Below are positions 1 to 11,300 of a DNA stretch of 64,000 bases, one piece after another. Position 1 is the first letter of the stretch, and each line of letters opens with the position of its first letter. A program made the position numbers and the translations under genes. This stretch comes from Puffinus mauretanicus (lineage: Eukaryota > Chordata > Aves > Procellariiformes > Procellariidae), in the NCBI GenBank assembly GCA_023333565.1, contig JAJKFH010000801.1, positions 496,001 to 560,000 of the forward strand. The letters run 5' to 3'. The notes under the pieces were generated by a model that saw only the letters and a list, made by a program, of their open reading frames with translations, was not told where the DNA came from and ran no database searches.

Positions 1-625
1 GAAATTATCATCATCTGTCATTCTGAATGTTTCTAGAGGGCACAATAATCATGTCTGTCAATTAATTTACTGCTGCCTTTTGGACATGTGTATCACATAT
101 GTATTTTCTGATACTCTGAAGATGAAGCAGAATTGTGTCCTTTTTAAGACTAACTACATAACTATAACCAAGCATTAAATGTATGGAAAAACATACTTGT
201 GCTGAGAAATTTCACTCAAATTTTAACAGTTAAGTTGTTATATCTTTGTCCTGCATAATATTATAACCACAGAAAAAAATTCTCAGTTAATTTTTACCAG
301 GTGCTACATAAAAAAAGGCAAAATTTGAATACAAAACTATATGTTCTGTCTATAATAATCTTTAATTTTTTGCATCTTAAGAAAGAAGGTGGTTTTTTTT
401 CACTTAAACAATTTACTCAAGAATTTCAAAGGAAATGATTGCAGTTGGGTGACAGAATCTCCTAGGCTCCTTTAAAAGTCCCCAATTTGGTTTTAAGTGT
501 AGAAAAGACAAGCTCTCCTACTCTTTTTGGATACTCAGCTTTAGTAAGAAGGTGCCAAACTCAGCAGGAGTTGGAAGTGCTCAGTCTCTTAATGGAGAAC
601 TTCATCTCATTCCAGTAGAGTCTTA

Positions 626-706
626 AGTCCGATCCAAAGGCCACTGAAGTTAATTGAATGATCTGATCCCTACTGTTTTCAGTGGGAATTGAATTAGGCC
701 CTAGGA
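626..706 (+). repeat. relic of an ancient palindromic amniote repeat (probable)
   Basis: The segment starts GATCCAAAGGCCACTGAAGT and ends GAATTAGGCCCTA. It contains an inverted pair, CCACTGAA at 641-648 and TTCAGTGG at 678-685. This layout (a 'ccaaag-cc-attgaag' arm, a loop, then 'ttcagtggg...aggccct') resembles a dispersed palindromic repeat common in reptile and bird DNA. The family assignment is from memory. The inverted pair is directly visible. Confidence 0.4.
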
Positions 707-1676
707 CATCTAAAACGGTGTGATGGCATTTAGCCATGACACTGTCATTAATTATGATAAGAACTGAACTGTTATAACCCTGTCTAACATGGAGCAGTTG
801 CCCATTTTCATATTAAGATTGACTTTGTAATGAAGGGATTTACATACCTTTTCACTGCATAAACCTCAATTCTGATTGGCATCCCAAACCTGAAAAAGAA
901 ATACTAGAGCATTTGCAAACATCCCCTTTGGTTAAATGAAAAATTTAAGGAAAATTCCCAAGTCTGAATCTGCTCATCAGACTGTTTTGCTTGCTTATTC
1001 GTTTGCTTATTCTGATTGAATAAAAAGGTTTGCTTGGAGACGTGTCCCTTTTTTACCATTGGGGTGTAGGAGTGTGTTATCATAAGGCTTTCAGCTTGGC
1101 AGGTCTGATGTCAGCTACCGCTGTAGGACTGCGGACACTTTCAGGGCAGTACTAATGGTAGCTATGTGCTTGTGCCGATTGCGTTGTTGATTGGAAACTT
1201 AATTAGTGAGAAGTATCTATCTCTGTCTTTTGCATTCCTGTCTTTTCTTTTTCTTCCCTGTACAACACGCATTCATTTGTATCCAAACATACATATGTGA
1301 AACTGGGCTGATTAAAGAAAAGATAGTTGGTTTTTATGTAGTGATAGTTTTTGTCATGCTTTTTTGTTTGATCTGTTTTTTTCACCGTAAAAGTACTTAT
1401 ATAACTATTTCAACTTAAATGACTTCTTGCTTTCACCCAGAATGATTCTAAAGCAAATGGACTATTTTTTTTCCTCAAGCCTGCTAAAATTAGACCCGTA
1501 CTACAACACGATTCATTTCCTAAGAAGCTTTAGAGAAGTTATAGCATACCTAAAAATGAGCACCTTTGGAAATATAAATTTCATTGCCATGTATTAGATT
1601 TCTGTGCAGCTCACAGGGTTATCAACCTGAAAAAAAATCCATTTTCTTTTGCGGTTGCTTCCCAGATGATCAAACA

Positions 1677-1735
1677 CACAAAAATAACAAAACAAAACAA
1701 AACAAACCCCAAAACAAAACCTCAAAACCCTTCCT
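1677..1735. repeat. A/C-rich simple repeat (CAAAA-like)
   Basis: Several consecutive AACAAAACAAAAC-type units are followed by CCCCAAAACAAAACC. It is a low-complexity tract with no coding meaning. Similar A/C-rich tracts lie at about 2134-2180, 11790-11830, 50274-50308 and 58946-59005. Confidence 0.75.
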
Positions 1736-4700
1736 CTCCCCACCCTTCTTTAAACATGTTCATGGGAGGAAAAAAAAACAAACCAAGACTTGTGTAGCCT
1801 TCCATTTTCTGAAAAGCATATCTACTGTGAGAAAATCCCAACTAAAATATTTTGAGTCCTAAAACTATTATATGTGATGGTGCAAATACTAATTGATGCA
1901 TTTTCAAAAATTTGTGTGGAACAAGCTGGGAGTTGGTTGCATTGAGTCCAACTCAGTAACACCTCTCTACAGTAAATCACCACATACCTGTTCCATAACC
2001 TGTATCTGTAGATTGTTGTTACACCATGATATAATCTGAGCCTAAACACTGGTTAATTATTTTATCTGGACATATTTTTATGTCCTCATAGAAAATACTC
2101 AATTTTAATTAAAAAAGCAACACCCAACAACATTAAAAAAAAAACCCCAAACCACACAACAGAAAAGCCAAAAACCCAGAAGCTGATAGAAAGATTTCTT
2201 GGTGTTTGATTCAAAAATGTTGTTTTGAGGGTAAAGGGTTTTTCCGCCAACAAATCTGAACATTTCTGCATAAGGATGACATTTTGCATGTGCTACGTAG
2301 TTGTAAACTTCATTTTCTGTTAGAAGCAGCAGCTGGTTTGGTGTCTAGTCACCTTAACTTAAAATAGATGAGCTTAACAGATGAGTTCTTAAATCACAGT
2401 TAAATTTAACACTGGTTTTGGAAGTGTCAGCTTTAATTAATGAGTAAAAAATAATAAAGAGAAAATACTATGTTTTTTCTAAAAAGCTGAAGTAAAAATA
2501 CAATCACTTTTCTGGGTGCTTAGTGATTTTTTTTCCCCTCAACTTCAAACTTGTTTGATTTCCAAGACTTCATGGACCCAAACAATTATCCTGAATATGA
2601 AAATAATGGACTGTTAAGGATGACTAAGAATAAAGTATCACTTGAAAATGTCTAATTTCTTGAAAAATAAAAATAAGGCAACTGACACTATAGGTTAATT
2701 GTAAGCTTTTATTTCAGACTGTGTAATGTTAAACCTTCCTAAGAAGCCTATGAAGTAATGTTTATTTATCTTAGGATTTTTGATTTTGATAGAAATAACT
2801 AAAAGAAGGGTAAATACAGAAAAATTGGGTTATAGAAGCTTGCATGTTTTGTCCTTAACAAGGTCTTAGAGAATTTCCTTTCCACCCTTCAGTCCCTCGG
2901 AAGCTCAGGACTGTGAGAAACCTAGCAACTTAACAAAACCTTGGCCTTCCTTCTGCTGACCTGCTATGCTTATTAAAACCATCGGAGAGAGTTACGTCCT
3001 ACAGCTCTGCGGGAGCCAGACTCATTCTCCTCTCTGGTAAATAGCCATAGACTGTCGGAGAGACTGATTTGAGTAATGTAGGCTGTCCTAGGTGTATTTT
3101 CCTAGGCAGTCACCAACTGCTAACTTTATAGATTCCGGAAACTTGTAGCTCTTTGTACTTGAAAGTGTCTTTAATAAACATTAATAGAAGTTACTGAGGA
3201 ATTAAACAAACTGTGTGTTAAATTACATCTGTATCCATTTTTGTACAATTCAGAGCGGCATCTAATTGCTTTAATGTTCTCATGATCAAGTGACACTCAA
3301 TGGCAATAGATTTTTACAACTCTGAAGAGAGCTTTTTGCATACATACACAGTACTCTCCATTTTCATTATCTGAGCTCTTAATTCACGATTCAGCCAATT
3401 ATGCCGGACTCTTCTAAAAAAAGACCCCAGGTTTTGTACAAAGTTAAAGGTTAGTTCTCTTTTATACATCAGAAATCATTTTTCCATATATAGCATTCTC
3501 ATTTCACTACCTTAAAAAGGAAGTGAGGATAAATTCTTGGCAAAACAAGTGATGTAATATTTCATCGATTAATATTTTGTAATTACTTCAAAAACCAAAA
3601 TCATAAAAATAAGGAAGACAGTAAGAAGAACATAAACTAGGGCATATGAAATGCTAACTGAAATTTTCAGGGCTAAGAAGGAATTTGAAGAAGAAGTAGC
3701 CAAAACCTTGAAAGCCAATATTAAGAAATTCCTTATATTTAACAGGCCTATTACATCCAGAGAGTGACACAAGAAACTGAACTTCATGGGAGAGTACAGC
3801 TACAATTAAGATACCACTGGCAACTGTAATAAATCTGCAGAGCCACAGAGTGCTTTGAGGTTTGCTTTCATTTAGGTTTGTGTCTGAGCAGCATCTCCAC
3901 GGAGAAATGAGCACCAAGGTGATGTCCCTGTTATTTCACTGAATACTTGTCGTTCAAAGGAGATAATAGGGCTGTAACTCATGATACTAGAACAACTGAT
4001 GATGAGGTCACTTTTATTTAATAACTGAATTTTGCCTTAGGGGAGTGATTTTCACCAATAAGGTGTGTCTTGGATTTTACCTTCTTCATTAACAGTGAAA
4101 TACTCTTACCCCCGCCTACATTTTCTTTCTGGTTCTTATAATTTCACCCGACTAATCTGCTTTTCAAACCTGCCTCAGGTATTAAATACATACTGCATTT
4201 ACCAAATTCCCATTTTCTCAGGGGCTGCCTGATGAGATGTGACATGGGGGGAAAAAGACCCTTCAAGTAGGTCCAAAAGTAGGTTCAAAAGGACTCCAAA
4301 GTAGGTGCTAGTGATAGACTGTTGGTATTTGTGAAGCTGTTGGGTGTTACGGACATGAGTCACAGCAGCAATTGAATCCTCCCTATTGTCAAGGTAATAA
4401 AAGTCATAAGCAATATATCTGTAACAGACTTTGAGACTTTTTTTTTTTTTTAAAGACAGGGAAGAATCTGTCGCAATAGAATCATTCTTTACTGGCTTGA
4501 CTGTTTGACTGGCTTGGACCTAAAACCCAGTGATGACGATTTCACAGGCTTTGATATAATCTGTTCCACTGTTTCAGTTTTCACTACTAGAAAGTGTTCC
4601 CAATGACCCAACCTCTGCATCCCTTTCTGCATTTTAAGCCCCATAGCACTGTGAATTCCTTTTCTTTTTTTCAGTTGTCTTTTAGGTATTTGAGGACTGG

Positions 4701-5253
4701 TATAATTTTATCATATATCCCTTCAGTCTTCTCATTTCGAGACTAAGGAATTCTCATTCCTATGGCCCTTCTTTTAGGTCTTGACAGAACTTCATATCCA
4801 TAGTAATGAAAAAGGTAGGACTTTCAAACTATCTCTTTGGAGCATAAATTTAACTGACTGCCATAGATTAAAGTTTCTAATTCAGTCAGTGCTTTTGACA
4901 CCTGCCTATAAAAAGGCCTTCTTGGTGCCTAAGCCATTGATTCAACCTGTGACACTTACTGCACATTGATTCATAGACTCCATTAAGAGGATTTTACAGA
5001 AATGTTTTCATGACACATGGGAGAGAAATCTCCAGATGAATGATTTATAAAGGGCTGTTGTAAATAAATGGCAGTGAAACCTCTAGTGTGGGCTTTTAAA
5101 AAAGACCTAATTATGGTTTGGACATTGCTAATAAATAATGGTATGAGTTAGAACCTTAAATCTTATGCTTCTTGGACAATATCAGTCTTTGCATATTTAT
5201 ACTTAAGTCCACTAGTTTTCAGATTGTGGTCGATAGACCCATAGTGATGGGGT

Positions 5254-5335
5254 ATATATATTATATATACATATTTTGTATATATGTATTGTATCTATGT
5301 CATATATATATGTAGTATAGCATATTTTGTTAAAG
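5254..5335. repeat. AT-rich dinucleotide tract
   Basis: Runs of TATATA are interspersed with short CATATTTTG and TGTAT words, including local self-complementary stretches (TATATAC...GTATATA). This is a degenerate TA microsatellite that could form cruciforms. No other role is visible. Confidence 0.7.
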
Positions 5336-6654
5336 TATTTTTTCTGAATGCTTATTTGATAATAAGGGGAAAGCAAGTACAGGGATATCATAGCATGTCA
5401 TTATCACTAGGAATTCATATTAAGAATTTCAGAAAAGAAGTCTGATTGCCCCTCACTGCATAATCTTCACTGTTGTTTCTGTGCAACCAGGCATCAAATG
5501 CCACAGAGGAAAATGATTCCATTAATATTGGCCTTAGTGATCTAATGAACTTTGTTTATAATATGTTTCATGTTTTAAATGGTTGTTGAACCTTACAGCC
5601 CTTGCTTCCTCTAAATGTATGTCATTTCTTCTACATTATGATCCTAAGAGCAAGTGCCATAAGAAGACATCATTTTTGTTTAAAACTGTGTCAGACAGAT
5701 TGAGCTAGAAGTATGGTTTGGTTCTTTTTGCTTCTCAATAAATTGCTGCATTATGGTACAAGAATCAATGATGTGGGATAATGAACCCAGTGATTCCTGT
5801 GATCACTACATGTGCTCTTGAAAATTGTGCAACACCTTAAGATGTATCACAGATTGTTTTCTTCAAAGTTAACATATGGCATCCAGATGTGGATTTAGTG
5901 AATAAGCAAAACGGTTTCTTAAGAGTTTTCAAATCTACTGTCGTTCATAAGAGGGCTCAAAAGTGAGTTGCTGTGTCTGACACTGAATGGCATCCAGAAG
6001 AGGAGAATTTTATTATTTCGGTTTCTGAATGTGCTTCGTATATATTAATTTCCTATTCTTACTACAATTTATGGGTAATAAATACAGACTTTCCCTTAAC
6101 ACTTAAACATTTCTGTGTGAAAAACACAATATGAACATTATTAGTAGCTAGGCTTCCTTCCCCAGGGACCACTGAGTAGAAAACTGAAAATGAGTTACAC
6201 CCCTCATTGCTGGCAGCACTTGAAAAGGTTTGGTGAGAATGGGGTAAGATCATTTTCACAGCAGAAAGGCTTCCTGGCGCACCGGTAACTAGCTTCACTG
6301 TTCTCATGTCACCTTCATAAATCACCTTTGGCAGGGTGTATTAGCCCTTTTTGACGATCTTGACCTCACCGCTCAAGTCATGATTGGATTCCTGCAGACA
6401 TCATCCCCTCAAATGAACTCAGAGCATCTGAATTTCAGTTTTCAGACTTGCACCTTGGAAGTCTTCATACTTTAATGTATTTTAAGCCTTTGGGGACAAT
6501 GCCTAGTCATTGTGAGAGTGGAATAAGTAGCACTGGTAGTGGGAAGCTCTACTCCAATCACTGGATGCAGGAGCTGAAGGGAAGCTTTGCTTTTGCACAA
6601 TAAGCCCAGGCCCAATGGACCTCCTCTGAGCAGAAACCCTGTGTGAAACCCATC

Positions 6655-7035
6655 TTAGCTATGCAGCTCAACACCCATTTCACGCCGCTGTGGTCCCAAC
6701 GGTAATGGAGTCTGATAACTCATTATCAAACAAAGCTTTATTGAGGTAGTAGGAAGGATGAGCAACAATGTGCCTATTCGGCACCTCACCTGATCACAGA
6801 CACCAAAGACAGGATGATAAACGATGCCATGGCTCCAGTGGACTGCCAGGCAGCCACAGCCAATCGTTCTGGCTTCACCAGCGGCAGTGCGATTGGAGAC
6901 AATCATCATAATGTGGGCGTCACCCTGCTGGCGCTGCCCTTACCGGTCAAGGGCAGGGTGTCAGGAGGCAGGGTGTCGCTAGCTCAGCTGGCCTTCAGCT
7001 GCCCGGCGGGATACGAAACGATACGGGAAAAAACA
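6655..7035 (-). mobile_element. possible LTR-like or retroposed fragment, minus strand
   Basis: This patch is clearly richer in G+C and CpG than its surroundings. Read on the minus strand it carries CTCAATAAAGCTTTG at about 6731-6745, the AATAAAGCTT arrangement often seen at retroviral poly(A) sites. About 220-260 bp upstream on that strand (6954-6985) is an imperfect duplication of GACACCCTGCC. No clean TG...CA termini with a target duplication were found, so the borders are approximate. Open frames here (84 codons minus, 82 codons plus) match nothing I know. It could instead be a decayed processed transcript or ordinary GC-rich DNA. Confidence 0.3.
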
Positions 7036-7250
7036 CAGACGAGAAGTCATTTGTCTGAGTAGCATCCACAAAAAGAATAAAAGGGTAGCTGAAGGCAGCT
7101 ATGTGCAAAGTTAGATGGTTCTTTCAAGTTACACATATATAAAACGAATTGCATAAGGGAGTGCCATCTCGCTATTATTAGCAGGCAAGTTGCAAAAGGC
7201 AACAAATACAAGAGCAAGCTCTGAGTCATTTCCTTCTACTACGTAAATGT

Positions 7251-7255
7251 CTCAC
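7251..7255. repeat. 5-bp target-site duplication, left copy (CTCAC)
   Basis: CTCAC stands immediately before the first TG of the LTR at 7256 and is repeated exactly after its last CA (7766-7770). A 5-bp duplication fits integration by a retroviral integrase of the kind seen with ERVL-like elements. Confidence 0.9.
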
Positions 7256-7440
7256 TGTCCTGGTTCCAGCTGGGACAGGGTTAACTTTCTTCCCAGTAGC
7301 TTGGGGGGTGTGCTGTGTTTTGGGTTCGGTGTGAAAGGAGCGTTGATGGCCCATTGATGCCCCATTGATGCTTTTGGCTGTTGCTGGGTGATGCTTGCAC
7401 CGGGAGGGGGGAGCGCAGCCGGGGTGGTGGACCCAGCTGG

Positions 7441-7485
7441 CCAATGGGGTATTCTATACCATGTGACATCATGCTCAGTATAAAA
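7441..7485 (+). promoter_or_regulatory. LTR core promoter: CCAAT, CRE-like site, TATA box
   Basis: CCAAT lies at 7441-7445, TGACATCA at 7464-7471 and TATAAAA at 7479-7485, with ordinary pol II spacing. The CRE-like octamer differs by one base from the palindrome TGACGTCA in the second LTR, as expected from CpG decay (CG to CA). Transcription would start around 7510 and run rightward toward the CpG-rich block. Activity is inferred, not shown. Confidence 0.6.
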
Positions 7486-7629
7486 CCAGGTGTGTGGGGG
7501 GGCTCGCCCCCCGTTCGTGACACGCGGTCGGCGGTCGGTGAGCAGTTGTATCGTGCATTGCCTGTTTTGTGTATTCTGTTATTGTTGTTGTTCTCATTGT
7601 TATTTTACTGTTCTACTTTTATTTCAATT

Positions 7630-7635
7630 ATTAAA
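7630..7635 (+). promoter_or_regulatory. LTR poly(A) signal ATTAAA
   Basis: ATTAAA stands in the R-like part of the LTR, after the T-rich stretch and about 145 bp beyond the TATA box. The homologous LTR has the same signal on the minus strand at 27066-27071. Confidence 0.55.
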
Positions 7636-7765
7636 CTGTTTTTATCTCAACCCCGGAGCTTTCCTACTTGTGCCCTCCCGATTCTCTCCCCATCCCACCG
7701 GGGCGGGGGGGTGATCGAGCGGCTGCGTGGCGTTTATTTTTGCTGGCTGGGGTTAAACCACGACA

Positions 7766-7770
7766 CTCAC
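7766..7770. repeat. 5-bp target-site duplication, right copy (CTCAC)
   Basis: Exact repeat of 7251-7255, immediately after the terminal ACGACA of the LTR. Confidence 0.9.
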
Positions 7771-7959
7771 AGAGCCGAGAAATAGCAAGTCTCCTAACTC
7801 TCAGCCTGGAAGCCCTGCAGTAATCACGCCAGTACTAGAAACACTCTATTTGCAGCTGAGCTTGCCCATGTAACCATATAAATACATTTTTTAGGCATTA
7901 AAAAAGTTATAAAACTGCTCCCAGCCTACAGAAAGCTTGATTAGATCATAGAGAGCAAT

Positions 7960-8285
7960 AACTAACGGTGTGTGCGGCTGATTACGCATTAGCAGTACAG
8001 GTACCCCGATAGACACGTTGGGAAGTGACGGGAGGAATCCCGCCCCTCCCGCGCGCCCCGGAGCCGCTCGCCTCACCCGGTCACAGGCTCCGTTGTGATC
8101 GCCTGGCAGCACCCGCCACCCCTTCTCCTTCACCCAGAAGCACATCGGGCCTGGGAGGCCCTTCCCCTACACGGGGTGCCGCCATTATGTTTTGGAGTCC
8201 ATTTTTGGACAGTTTTTTCCCCGGTCCAAAGGAAGCTGGGACAATCCAGGGCCGCCTGAGGGCGCGTGGGTGTGACGGTGCCAAG
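7960..8285. promoter_or_regulatory. CpG-dense block, possible CpG island or decayed element
   Basis: By hand count about 25 CpG dinucleotides fall between 7966 and 8279, in a window where CpG is otherwise rare. The block includes GC-box-like CCCGCCCC near 8040 and a dense CCCGCGCGCC run. A CCAATCA box follows at 8299-8305, and GCCGCCATT (a YY1-like core) occurs at about 8179-8186. These are features of a TATA-less promoter, but no recognisable first exon follows on either strand. The block could also be part of an unrecognised GC-rich mobile element, because it sits beside an LTR and runs into an inverted repeat. Confidence 0.45.
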
Positions 8286-8386
8286 AAATAGCTGTCAGCC
8301 AATCACAGAGCAGTGTCACTTTTAGCAAAATGGCTGCTCCCTGCCATAAAATGGTGGCTCCCTGTCAAAAAATGGAGTCCAAAACA
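8188..8386. repeat. 25-nt inverted repeat (23/25) enclosing 149 bp
   Basis: The left arm at 8188-8212 contains TTTTGGAGTCCATTTTTGG. The right arm at 8362-8386 contains AAAAAATGGAGTCCAAAAC. The reverse complement of the left arm matches the right arm at 23 of 25 positions. The shared GGA(C/G)TCC core is itself nearly palindromic. The arms enclose the CCAAT box and two AAAATGG units. This could be the core of an LTR, a small non-autonomous element or a regulatory palindrome; I do not recognise the family. Confidence 0.75.
8326..8380 (+). repeat. short tandem array of AAAATGG-CTCC units
   Basis: Two units of about 20 bp, AAAATGGCTGCTCCCTGCCA and AAAATGGTGGCTCCCTGTCA, are followed by a partial third, AAAAATGGAGTCC. 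Each carries an AAAATGG core like the binding motif of the zinc-finger factor YY1 (AANATGGCNGC). A reversed GCCGCCATTAT lies at about 8179-8188. The repetition is visible; factor binding is inference. Confidence 0.65.
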
Positions 8387-11300
8387 CTGTCTGCTCAGTG
8401 TAGTGCCAAACTGAAGGGTTTATTTTTATTTAATTTGCCTTCCGACAGCCCCTTCTTATATGCCGTGTGACAAGGAGAAAAGTGAAGGGAGATTGCGTGT
8501 TGATGGAATAAGATTGCGCTTTGCAGGTCCTAGCAGCTGACCCTCTCACTTGGAAGATTGCCCTAGGAAGTCCAAATAAAAGAAAATGTGGGGCCCTGAG
8601 CTCCACCAGCATGTTTTCTTGTATGAACTGCAGTACTTCAAGCACCACGCCTATGCTCACGTTCTCCTCTACTGCGATCCTGGGAAGCCCTTGGTTTCCA
8701 GAGGAGTGCTGGAATTACCTGCCCAATTTTCACTCATTTTCAGTGTAATTTGGTTGCATGAAGCTCTTTGAAAGGGAGGCCACGCAGGGTCAGGTATCAG
8801 CAACAACGGACCCCTATTTCTGCAGGCTGCCATCGGGCCGCTGCCGTGTCTCTCCTGTACCTGGTTTGCGCTGACAGAGCTGTACCTCTCGCAACACGGC
8901 ATTCAGCGCGTGCTTGCTAGCCAGGTACGCATACCTTTCCCGCAGCAAAAATGTCAGCGAGATGTTCATTCCGTAGGACGGACCTCTGCATTTCCTTTTC
9001 TATAGAAAAAATACTGCTAATGTTTTAACGGCGCTGAGGCTGAAATTATTAGCCTGCTATAAACTTAGAAAACCCTTTAGGCAGAAAGAGTTATTCAGGG
9101 CCATGTAAATCTAGAAGCATATCTGAACTAGCTCAATATTTTGGAATGTTGTGATGTATTTAGAGAAAATTTTAATTCAGCTGAAGATAGTTATTTTCAA
9201 AGTTCTGGGCAGGAATGAGTCTGTGGAGGCCTGAGCTGCATTTATTACAAGCTCTTTAAGGGACTTGCCTGATTCTAGGCTCTAGTAAAAAAAGAGTAAA
9301 TTATTGATGAGTAGGCAGTGCAATTCCCTCTCCAGAGTCTTCTGGTCAAATTAATATAATCGATACACCACAAACTAGCAATCACTTTTTCATATTTATT
9401 TCACTTCTATAGCATTTACGTATAAGACAAAATACAACCACTAGAACGTACTGTATGGTCACAGCTACAAAATTGGAAAAGGATTTTAAAAACACCTCCA
9501 CCTTATTGGCTTCATATTTCCCATTTGTCAAGCCTGGAGCTGTATACCACGTACGGATAAGAAATATAAAAGGCATGAGCAATAGGGAAGGGTCTGTGCT
9601 GATGTGGCAGGCAGCTCAGCCTTGCATTTAGACAATGCAGCGAGCACAATGTTAAAGGATCTAAAAAGCTGGTTTGGTTTAAAGTCTTTGTTGTCACCTG
9701 CAAAGTGTCAAAACCCCACGTTGGTATCAGTCTGATAAAGATACCAAGCTCCTGTCCTCCTTCCTGCCATGCCTCATTGTCAGTATGAAGGAGGAACAGA
9801 AGAGACTTCTTTGGATTAACAGTAGCAAAGTCATTGAATCTAATCCAACCCCATTAAAAAAGCTCTCCAAGGCACTGTGCATGCAGGAACCCAACGCACT
9901 GAGTTTGAGCAATCATATCACAGAAGCCTGTCTGCTGAACAAAAGTGATTAATGTAAAAAGTTAGCTGATTTGACAATTAGAAGATGATCATACTGATTT
10001 CATACAAGGAAGCATTACTGTTATGCTAGCATACCTCCTTCGCGAGGCTGAATCAATTTACATTGTTCAAACTAATGGCTAAGTGTTGTAATCTACTCCA
10101 ACTGTAGAACAGATTGAAATCTTCAGAAACTATGTAATTAATATTATTCCTAATGCATCACCACATTTGATGGAGTTAGCTTCCTGTGATTTAGCCACAA
10201 GAAAAAGTGTTTTGACATTAGATTCTTGAAATCTTAAGACTCAGAGTAGAGTTTGACATGTGAAAAGCAATTAAAGTGTGATTCATTAATCTTGTACTGA
10301 ACAGTGGATGGCTCGCAGCTGGGTGGAATTAAAAATAGAGGGACGAAATTAACATGCTTTATGGGTTATCATTGTACGCAATGTCACTACTGCTATCATG
10401 CTTTTCTAGATGACTTTAATATTCATGTTAAACAAACTGGAAACTTTTCAGATCCTGCAGTAGCATAGGTAATACTTCTTTTAGTCCAGGAAAAAATTCT
10501 GATTACAAAATGTTCCCTTTCTTGCTGTTATGGATTTTAGATTTTTAGTTTTTGTGTTACTCTGCTGTATGGATTATCAAGAGAAAATGAAAATTATGTG
10601 GAAGAAACAAACTGCCTTCAGAAATTCAGAGTAGCTAGAATATTGATTTGCTTTTTCTTCCTGTTTCTAGATGGTATGTGTCAGAAGAAATCACTAGCCA
10701 AAAGCAAGTAATGAAAAATTTAACAAGATAGAGTAATGTTTCACTAATGTTGATCACAGGTGTAGAAAAATTGTACTTCAGTTCTAGGAATGGAAGCATT
10801 CTTGTGGTTTGTTTTGTTTTTGTTTTGTTGATGCTGTTTAATGAGTATTCTGACAATGTATATTTTGCTTTGTGAACAAATATTACTATGGTGCATTCTA
10901 CATTTCATCAGATAAACCTAACCTTCAAATTGATGTCACCATGCTTTGTCATTAGCATCATCAAAATATACTATCAGTTGGAAAATAAACATGGACTGGT
11001 GGCTAACATTCGTAACAAGAATGGTTCGAAGCATCAAAATTCTATGCCAGTGCAGTCTCTGATAGCTTTTTTCACCATTTCTCTCTGACTGAGCCCAACT
11101 TGGTCGAGAGTGGGCAATGTTTTATTCTAAGTACACTGTCCAGTGTCTCGGCAGACGTAAACTGAGAAGTTACACAACAACGAGGAGACTTTAACAGATC
11201 TTAATATTGAAGTGTTTTTTCAGACTTGCAATAACATCCTGGAATGAACCTGAGTGCAGTTTATTTTTTTGTTACACTAAATGCTTTCCTTGTGCAAGAA

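Larger units (their letters stand above)
1..6650. other. AT-rich non-coding DNA, no gene seen
   Basis: All six frames are broken often and the longest open stretches (up to 92 codons) are low-complexity or lack any recognisable motif. The stretch contains A/C-rich simple tracts (about 1677-1735 and 2134-2180), an AT-dinucleotide tract (5254-5335), a short repeated GTAGGT word (4268-4306) and a probable old palindromic repeat (626-706). I see no coding exon, RNA gene or intact mobile element. It could be intergenic or intronic. Confidence 0.7.
7256..7765 (+). mobile_element. solo LTR of an avian endogenous retrovirus
   Basis: This 510-bp element begins TGTCCTGGTTCCAGCTGGG and ends GGTTAAACCACGACA, giving TG...CA termini. 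It is flanked by perfect CTCAC duplications. In order it contains an 11-bp tandem duplication of CCATTGATGC (7351-7371), a CCAAT box (7441-7445), a CRE-like TGACATCA (7464-7471), a TATAAAA box (7479-7485), a GC-rich leader with a G run, a T-rich stretch, an ATTAAA poly(A) signal (7630-7635) and a U5-like segment. There is no primer-binding site or viral gene beside it, so it is most likely the product of recombination between two LTRs. It is homologous to the minus-strand LTR at 26936-27548 but shorter in the 5' (U3) half. Open frames inside it are incidental. Confidence 0.93.

Noticed and set aside
7381..7785. 134-codon open stretch on the plus strand
   Set aside because: It lies almost wholly inside the solo LTR and spans its promoter, poly(A) signal and right border, so it cannot be a real protein.
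8586..8771. 61-codon plus-strand frame after the CpG block, as a coding first exon
   Set aside because: No known motif, no clear donor, and a second frame overlaps it with equal openness; the base composition is that of the surrounding non-coding DNA.
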